From Actinomycetota bacterium (GTDB lineage: Bacteria > Actinomycetota > Thermoleophilia > Gaiellales > Gaiellaceae): DNA of 47,605 nucleotides. The notes beneath the pieces are model-generated. The model saw only the letters and a program-made list of their open reading frames with translations. It searched no databases and was not told the origin of the DNA. The stretch covers positions 1 to 47,605 of the forward strand of contig VAWW01000048.1 of the NCBI GenBank assembly GCA_005884575.1, in the 5' to 3' direction. This document shows positions 42,045-47,605 of this stretch, in pieces. A program made the translations under genes and the position numbers. Each line of letters begins with the position of its first letter. Positions within the stretch are counted from its first letter, which is position 1.

Positions 42045-44437
42045 GTGAAAAGCTGGATTCTTCGTGTCGGAGCCGTCCTGGCCGGAGGAGCGTGCATGAC
42101 GCTGCTGCCGCTCTCGGCGGGCGCTGCCGTGCCCGGCGGCGAGGGCCTCATCGCCTACTCGGACGGGACGGGGATCGTGGTCGCAAAGAGCGACGGCACG
42201 AGCTCGCAGACGGTGGCCGCGACCGGATCGAACCCGTCGTGGAATGGCGAGGGGACCAAGATCGCCTATGAGGACGGCGCTGTGATCAAGGTTCTGACCG
42301 TCCCGAATCCACCGGCACCCGGCGGAGCGACGGTCACGTTGTCGGGCACCGGAACCGATCCGGCCTTCTCCCCGGACGGAACGAAGATCGCGTACGTCGA
42401 CGCAGGCGAGATCAAGGTCCGCGCGTCCGACGGAACCGGCTCGATCACCAACCTGTCGAATAGCGCCGCCGAGGACAAGGATCCGGCGTGGTCCCCCGAC
42501 GGCACGAGGATCGCCTTCTCCCGCAAGCCCACGACGGGCACGTACTCGATCTGGACGATGAATGCCGACGGCACCGGACAGACGCAGATCACGTCGAGCG
42601 GCGCGAACGACACGCGACCGACCTACTCCCTGACTAGCGGAACTGTCGTCTTCGAGTCTGACCGCGACGGAACGCCCGCCACGGGCCACCAGATCTACAG
42701 CGTGTCGGCCGGAGGCGGAGCGCAGACGCGGCTGACGAACAGCGATCCGCCTACTCGCCCTCGGGAAGGGTCCTCTACTCGCACGCGGGCACGAACCCAG
42801 GGATCTACGCGATCGGATCGACAAGTCCCATCGTGGCCGGGACGAACTTCGCACCGGACGAGCAGGCGACGCTGCAGGCAGGTAGCCCGACGCTCAGCGG
42901 CTCCGCGAGCCAGGGGTCGACGCTCACCGTCAACGCGAACCCGGATACGTGGAGGCCCCCGTACAACGTCACGTTCACGTACCAGTGGCAGCGCTGCGAC
43001 GCGACGAATTTCTGCGTCAACGTGGGCTCCGGCGGGACGACCTACAACCTGACCGGCGTGGACGTCGGGTACAAGCTCAAGGTGATCGTCACGGGCTCGA
43101 ACGGCTGGAGCTTCGGGCCGAACGCCGTCTCGGCGACCGCCGGTCCGACCGCCACGATCACGGGCGGCCCGGGACCTGTGAACACCGCGCTTCCGACGAT
43201 CTCGCTGCCGACGGGATTTGACGCGCCGCAGATCGGTTTCCTCGTCAGTGCGACGACCGGAACCTGGGTGGGCCGGACGCCGATCACGTTCAAATACCAA
43301 TGGACGAAATGCGAGGACACGACGAAGAACTGTTACGACATCGCGGGCGCCACCTCGTCGTTCTTCACGCCGACATCTGATCTCGCGAACTGGGACCTCA
43401 GCGTGACGATCTACGCGACGAACGACGTCGGAACGACGTACGTCCGCGCTGTTCCCACGAAGCCGATCACGGGACCCCCGCCGGTCAACCATGGTTCGCC
43501 GGTGATCACCGGACAAAACTACGTGAAGCAGACACTGACTACGACGAGCGGTATCTGGCAGGGGCTTTTCCCGATCACGTACACGTATCAATGGAAGCGC
43601 TGCGATGCCTTCGGGACGCTCACCAGCTGCGTCGACATCCCCGGCGCGACGTCGACCACCTACGTGCTGCAGCCGGCCGACGTCGACAAGACGATCCGGA
43701 GCTTCGTCACCGCCACGAATCCGATCAAGTCGGCGACGCAGTTCTCGAATCACACGTTCCCGACGCTGCCGGAGCGCCACTTCCCGCCCTCGAGTGGAGG
43801 GCTCCCTGTTATTACGGGACTTGCGAAGCCGGGTGTCCTGCTGCGTGCCACGACGGGCACGTGGTCCGGCGACACGCCGTTCACGTTCACGTACCAGTGG
43901 GAGCGCTGCGATGCGACCGGCGCGACCTGCCGCGCACTCCCAAAGGCGACGAAGAACCGCTACGTCGTCAGCTCTGGTGACCTCGGCTCCACGATCCGCG
44001 TCAAGCTGACCGCGACGAACGCGTACGGCACGGCGACGGTCGAGTCCGCTCCCAGCGATGCGGTCACCCGCTCGCCGAAGCGGCCGAAAGGGAGGCGGAT
44101 CGTCGGTACCGCGCGGGCCGACTACCTGCCCGGGAGCGGCGGCGACGACACGATCCTCGGCCGCGGCGGCAACGACACATTGGTCGGCGGCGCCGGCAAC
44201 GACATGCTCGACGGCGGTCCGGGCAACGACGTGATCGACGGCGGTCCCGGCGCGGACAAGCTCTTTGGCGGCGACGGCAGCGACACGATCCTCGCCGCGG
44301 ACGGCACGAAGGACGTGATCGACTGCGGCGAGGGGAACGACAAGGCGGTCGTCGATGCAATCGACGTCGTCAAGAACTGCGAGGCCGTCACGATCGCCAC
44401 GCCCTCGACGAAGCCGCCGACGCCGGTCAGCCCTTAG
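42045..44437 (+). pseudogene. Frameshifted exported propeller-Ig-RTX protein
   Basis: One gene is split by a frameshift near 42747-42752. Before it, from GTG 42045: a signal peptide (MKSWILRVGAVLAGGACMTLLPLSAGAA) and TolB-like propeller blades (DPAFSPDGTKIAYVD, DPAWSPDGTRIAFSRK) to TRLTNSD. The propeller continues in another frame as YSPSGRVLYSHAGTNPGIYA, then about four Ig-like repeats of about 90-95 residues, each with TYQWxRCD and a second Cys, and finally RTX-like calcium-binding nonapeptides (GGNDTLVGGAGNDML, GGPGNDVIDGG) near the C-terminus. Restoring one base gives a continuous product of about 797 residues. Apart from the shift the frames are intact, so a recent mutation or a sequencing error are both possible. 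It is probably a cell-surface or secreted adhesion-type protein. Confidence 0.85.
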
Positions 44438-44497
44438 AGCCGCCCCGACGGTCAGAGCCCGCGCGTCCTGAGATCGGCAGCGCAAGCGCCGCCTTAG
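44434..44497. repeat. TTAG-bounded palindromic repeat, copy R2 (deleted)
   Basis: A shortened copy: TTAGAGCCGCCCCGA (44434-44448) is joined directly to a 50-nt segment (44449-44498) identical to 44550-44599 of copy R3. Relative to R3 it lacks exactly 41 nt, including the left arm of the first hairpin. Its first TAG is the stop codon of the upstream gene. Confidence 0.8.
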
Positions 44498-44598
44498 AGC
44501 CGCCCCGAGATAGTTCGCGTGTGTCGACCGGTCATTTCAGACGGACGCGCGGTCAGAGCCCGCGCGTCCTGAGATCGGCAGCGCAAGCGCCGCCTTAG
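44494..44598. repeat. TTAG-bounded palindromic repeat, copy R3
   Basis: A full copy of about 105 bp sharing its first TTAG with the last TTAG of R2. It carries GGTCATTTCAGACGGACG, a 10-bp perfect stem (44543-44552 with 44560-44569) and a weaker second hairpin around CGCAAGCG. Compared with R1 (1984-2087) the first stem differs by a U-A to C-G exchange that keeps pairing. Its last TTA is the TAA stop of the convergent MarR gene. Confidence 0.8.
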
Positions 44599-45017
44599 AC
44601 AGCGCTCGCCCCGAAGTCGGAGATGTGCGCGAAGGCGTCGCGCAGCTGCCGCCGCTCTGTGCCGAGCTCGGTGAACGAGCTGAGAAGTCGCCGCTCGCCT
44701 TCCTCGGTCAGCCGCAGGTGCGCCACGCGGCCGTCCTTGGACGACTGCTCGCGCGCGAGCAGTCCGGCCTCTTCGGCGCGCCGGACCAGCTCCGTCACTG
44801 TGCTCTGCGCGAGTTGCAGCCGTTCGGCGAGCTCCGTCACCGTCGACTGCTCGCTCCCATCCTTCGCGCCCTTGATCATCAGCAGCAGGAGGTAGCGCTG
44901 CGGTGTCAGTCCGCATTGGCGGGCGATCCTCTCGCTGCGCCGGAGGAACGCGCGCAGAGCCGCGCGGAACTCGGCGACGCTCGCGATCTCGTCGACCGAG
45001 GGCACGATCCCGCTCAT
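44595..45017 (-). CDS. MarR-family transcriptional regulator
   Basis: A 140-residue winged-helix repressor/activator. Motifs: an N-terminal dimerisation helix (FRAALRAFLRRSERIARQCGLTPQRYLLLLMI), the recognition helix region STVTELAERLQLAQSTVTELVRRAEEAGLL, the wing AREQSSKDGRVAHLRLTEEGERRLL and a C-terminal dimer helix. It overlaps the SDR gene upstream by 4 nt (ATGA), so the two are co-translated, and it also has its own TAGAAT box 6 nt before the ATG. It may regulate the SDR or the protease upstream; no operator palindrome is assigned. Confidence 0.92.
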   Translation of the reverse strand: MSGIVPSVDEIASVAEFRAALRAFLRRSERIARQCGLTPQRYLLLLMIKGAKDGSEQSTVTELAERLQLAQSTVTELVRRAEEAGLLAREQSSKDGRVAHLRLTEEGERRLLSSFTELGTERRQLRDAFAHISDFGASAV

Positions 45018-45775
45018 GCGCCGATTCTAGAGCGGGGACCGCGCCGTGTGAGCATGCGCACCAAGAGATTCGGCGCGAGCGCCTGGAGCACGGCGGCGGC
45101 TCGGTAGTAGCGCGGCACCGTCGTCTCGCCACGGCCGCGCTCGAGCGATTCGAGCACGTGCCGCGCGACGTCCTCCGGCCCGATGACGAGCCGTCGCGCG
45201 AGCCGGGGAAGTCCGCGCTGCGGAAAGCCTTCGGTCTCGACGAAGCCGGGCTTGACCGTGTGGACACGGATTCCCCGCCGGCCGAGCTCGACGGCCGCCG
45301 TCCGCGAGAACGCGAGCTGGGCGTGCTTCGAAGCCGAGTACGGGCCGCCCGGGGCGGCGACCTCCCCGGCGACCGAGACGACGTTCACCACATCCGCCGG
45401 CGGCTGGAGTCCCGGTAGGAACGCCCGCACGCACCAGACGCCGCCCAGGTAGTTCGTCCGCACGACCTGCTCGATCCGTTCCGGCTCGCTCTCGAGGAAG
45501 CTCATTCGGGCGGGGATGCCGGCGTTGTTCACGAGCAGGTGGATCCGCCGGTGGCGCTCGAGGACAGCCGAAGCGGCGCGTGCGACGGACTCCCGGTCGC
45601 CGACGTCGCAGAGCTCGTACTCGCCGCCGAGCTCCTCGGCAAGCGTGCGGAGCCGATCCTCCCGGCGCGCGAGGAGGACGCAGCGCCAGCCGCGCTCGGC
45701 GAGATCGCGCGCGATGGCTTCGCCGATCCCCGAGGAGGCGCCGGTGACGACAGCGACGCGCGGCTCTACCGGCAC
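45014..45775 (-). CDS. Short-chain dehydrogenase/reductase
   Basis: A classical SDR of 253 residues using NAD(P). Cofactor motif VTGASSGIG near the N-terminus (about 11-19), LLVNNAGIP (NNAG motif), the Ser of the catalytic triad in VVNVVSVAGEV, and YSASKHAQL with catalytic Tyr and Lys. VHTVKPGFVETEG follows. The Arg residues after the second strand (LLARREDRL) suggest NADP preference. GTG 45775 has TATCGT 6 nt upstream and overlaps the protease stop by 10 nt. The substrate is unknown. Confidence 0.92.
   Translation of the reverse strand: MPVEPRVAVVTGASSGIGEAIARDLAERGWRCVLLARREDRLRTLAEELGGEYELCDVGDRESVARAASAVLERHRRIHLLVNNAGIPARMSFLESEPERIEQVVRTNYLGGVWCVRAFLPGLQPPADVVNVVSVAGEVAAPGGPYSASKHAQLAFSRTAAVELGRRGIRVHTVKPGFVETEGFPQRGLPRLARRLVIGPEDVARHVLESLERGRGETTVPRYYRAAAVLQALAPNLLVRMLTRRGPRSRIGA
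45024..45029 (-). promoter_or_regulatory. Leaderless -10 box for marR gene
   Basis: On the minus strand TAGAAT lies 6 nt before the ATG at 45017, within the last codons of the SDR gene. Confidence 0.5.
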
Positions 45776-47605
45776 ACGCGCACGATACGCCGCGCCGAGG
45801 CAACGCGCCCGTCGGCGTCCGTGGCGATCGCGGCGATCGTGTGCGGGCCGCGCCGCAGTCCCTTCGTCCGCCACGCTATTCGGGCAATGCCGGTTGTCGG
45901 CTTCCGGACGCGCGCGATCGCGCGCGTCCCGTCGACGAAGCGGACGCCGCGGATCGCCGCCGGCGAACTTGCGACGACGGCGAGCCGCGCCGTCCTCCCG
46001 ACGCAGGCTCTCGGGCGGGGCTGGAGCCACGTCACGACGGGGCCGGCCACGACGCGCAGCGTGACGTTCGCGAAGCGCGTGTTCGGCATGATGTTCGTGC
46101 CGGTCGTGTTGACGTTCTTCGACTCCTCGAAGTCGGACGACTGCACCTTCACCGTCTTGCTTCCCGGCTCCAGCTTCGCCGCCCGCGCGGGGAGCGGGAA
46201 GACGGCGATCCCCGTGACCGGGTCGTAGTCCGACGCGCCGACGAGCGTCCGTCCGTAGCCGACGGTGAGCGAGAACGGGTCGACGCCCGCGCCCCCGTCC
46301 AGCGTCCGGATGACGATCGTGGGACGACCCGCCGCGACGCGTGTCGTCACGAGGCGGACGCTCGGCGGCGTGACGTCGTTCACCCACGAGCGGAGCACGT
46401 AGGTGCCTGCTTGCCGCCGGTCGGTGAAGGGCTCGCGACCCGAGTCGACGGCGACATAGAACGTCTGCTCCCGCGGGAGTGCAGCGGCCGCCGCGCCGAC
46501 CGGTGCGAGATAGTCGGCGGTGAGGTTGTTGACGTCCACGGGCGTCCCGGCGAAGCCCTGCACCTCGTTCTCGTCCTCGGCGCCGAGCAGGAATGGATCG
46601 ATCCGCGATCCCTGCGACTGACGCGTCACCGAGACGCCGATGTTCGCGGCGGGCGCGTTCAGGTGCGTTACGTACAGCTTCTCCGCGCCGTCCTCCTGCA
46701 TCACGGGCTGGTCGGGCGCGTTGCCGAACGGCGCGGCGGGATAGCCGTAGGCCTGGACGCGGTCGGCGCCCACGCGGGTGTCGCCACGCTGCACGCGCTT
46801 CAGCGGGATCGCGGGCTGGGCCGCCAGCGCGGGACGCTCGACGATGAACACGTACGGGATCCGCCGCGCCACGTCGCCGCGGCTCAGGACGAGGAAGCCG
46901 TATTGCTCGCCGGGCGTCGCCGCCGCAGCGGCGCGCGCGACGACGGGGAGCTCGGCCTCCCCGCCGGGGGGGACGTCGATCGTTCCCGCCACGTCGAGCG
47001 ACGAGCCTGCGGTCGCGGACTGCGGCGCCAGCTGGACCTGCCAGCTTCCGCTGCCGCCGTCGGCGTCGACCAGGCGGACAAGGGTCGCGCGGCTGGCAGA
47101 GCCGCTGGTCGTGTCGAGGTCGCCGAAGGAGAGCGAGACGGGATCGGTGAAGAGCTTCGGGTCGGCCGCGCGCGGGAGGTTCGCGAGGCCGCCGCCCTCG
47201 AGCAGCACCGAGGCTTCCCGCGTCCGCGTCGTGTTCCCCCAGGCGGCCCCGGCGGTCGAGACGAGCGCGGACTTCACCTGCCACGGCGTCCACGCGTGGT
47301 GGAGTTGGACGAGCAGGGCGGCCGCTCCGGCGATGTGCGGCGTCGCCATGGACGTGCCGTCGAACACGGCGAAGCGCGTCTCCGCGGTCTGCGGCAGCGT
47401 CGACGAGAGGATCTGCCCGCCGGGCGCGGAGACGTCCGGCTTGAGCGTGTGCCCGAACGCCGTCGGGCCGCCGGACGAGAAGCTGGTGATCACGCCGCTG
47501 CGGCCGTTCACGTCCTCGAGCGTCTCGCGGCCGACGCGGAACGTGGTGCGTCCGCCGCTCGCGGCCATGAAGCCCCGCAGCAGGTCGCCGTCCGCGTTCG
47601 CGATC
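45766..47605 (-). CDS. Subtilisin-like serine protease (5' end missing)
   Basis: A S8-family protease that runs off the right edge; about 612 residues remain. The visible part begins in the segment after a PA-type insert (FRVGRETLEDVNGRSGVITSFSS), then KPDVSAPGGQILSS and the nucleophile loop DGTSMATPHIAGAAALL with the catalytic Ser. The Asp and His motifs lie beyond the window. Large C-terminal beta domains follow (Fn3-like, with TPPSVRLVTTRV and a final Ig-like module ending RIVRVCR). It is likely exported, like lactocepin-type cell-surface proteases. The stop overlaps the SDR start. Confidence 0.88.
   Translation of the reverse strand, partial: IANADGDLLRGFMAASGGRTTFRVGRETLEDVNGRSGVITSFSSGGPTAFGHTLKPDVSAPGGQILSSTLPQTAETRFAVFDGTSMATPHIAGAAALLVQLHHAWTPWQVKSALVSTAGAAWGNTTRTREASVLLEGGGLANLPRAADPKLFTDPVSLSFGDLDTTSGSASRATLVRLVDADGGSGSWQVQLAPQSATAGSSLDVAGTIDVPPGGEAELPVVARAAAAATPGEQYGFLVLSRGDVARRIPYVFIVERPALAAQPAIPLKRVQRGDTRVGADRVQAYGYPAAPFGNAPDQPVMQEDGAEKLYVTHLNAPAANIGVSVTRQSQGSRIDPFLLGAEDENEVQGFAGTPVDVNNLTADYLAPVGAAAAALPREQTFYVAVDSGREPFTDRRQAGTYVLRSWVNDVTPPSVRLVTTRVAAGRPTIVIRTLDGGAGVDPFSLTVGYGRTLVGASDYDPVTGIAVFPLPARAAKLEPGSKTVKVQSSDFEESKNVNTTGTNIMPNTRFANVTLRVVAGPVVTWLQPRPRACVGRTARLAVVASSPAAIRGVRFVDGTRAIARVRKPTTGIARIAWRTKGLRRGPHTIAAIATDADGRVASARRIVRVCR
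45782..45787 (-). promoter_or_regulatory. Leaderless -10 box for SDR gene
   Basis: On the minus strand TATCGT lies 6 nt before the GTG at 45775, inside the last codons of the protease gene. Confidence 0.45.

Noticed and set aside
45014..47293. A 759-codon minus-strand frame joining the SDR to an upstream extension
   Set aside because: The extension is the shadow of the subtilisin-like protease in another frame; the SDR starts at GTG 45775 with a -10 box 6 nt upstream.

Overview
The window is a gene-dense stretch of a high-GC bacterial chromosome. A counted sample, 27241-27300, has 45 G+C of 60. Gene content points to an actinobacterium, and I infer a deep-branching, Thermoleophilia-like one rather than a Streptomyces or Mycobacterium relative. 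Signs are the abundance of GTG/TTG starts, 4-nt overlaps between co-directional genes, an HU gene between pyrE and pyrF, a glmM-glmS-acpS-nnr-alr run behind rplM-rpsI, and single-pass peptidoglycan and secreted beta-domain proteins. No rRNA, tRNA, CRISPR array or insertion sequence is visible. No stretch longer than 300 bases lacks a gene.

Layout: 1-7.3 kb holds the tail of an MFS exporter, then tyrosine/homogentisate catabolism (hpd, hmgA) mixed with a DUF2071 protein, a cation efflux protein, a GMC oxidoreductase and a sarcosine-oxidase-like enzyme. 7.3-10.6 kb has a tiny secreted peptide, an AlkA-type glycosylase, a GNAT fusion, a GST and a sulfurtransferase. 10.8-15 kb is a minus-strand block (amidotransferase, DUF72, two exported proteins). 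15-17.8 kb is murI-rph-mgtC-rdgB with unusual overlaps. 17.9-23.7 kb holds a YihY membrane protein, then a roadblock protein, pyrE, hup, pyrF, a LysM protein, a D,D-carboxypeptidase and a PfkB sugar kinase. 23.7-29.2 kb holds an exported metalloprotease, guaB carrying a 377-residue intein, and guaA. 29.2-32 kb holds an orphan antitoxin, acylphosphatase, a VOC protein, a UDG-like protein and an MFS carrier. 32-42 kb is rplM-rpsI-glmM-glmS, a lipoprotein, arfB, a HAD phosphatase, acpS, nnr, alr and a methyltransferase. The end holds a frameshifted surface-type protein, a MarR regulator, an SDR and a truncated subtilisin-like protease.

The core genes form sensible units: UDP-GlcNAc supply (glmM, glmS) with D-amino-acid and wall metabolism (murI, alr, dacA, LysM), pyrimidine (pyrE, pyrF) and guanine (guaB, guaA) synthesis, and nucleotide/RNA housekeeping (rph, rdgB).

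Three signals stand out. First, two homologous, highly structured elements of about 173 and 153 nt fill the gaps before acpS and nnr. Their four helices are kept by compensatory changes, and the closing helix contains the downstream ribosome-binding site and a GTG start codon. This is the best candidate here for an undescribed cis-regulatory RNA or mobile palindromic element. Second, about 15 genes carry a TANNNT box ending 6-8 nt before the start codon, which indicates widespread leaderless transcription, including one palindromic bidirectional box. Third, a roughly 100-bp palindromic repeat bounded by TTAG sits flush with gene stop codons at both ends of the window.
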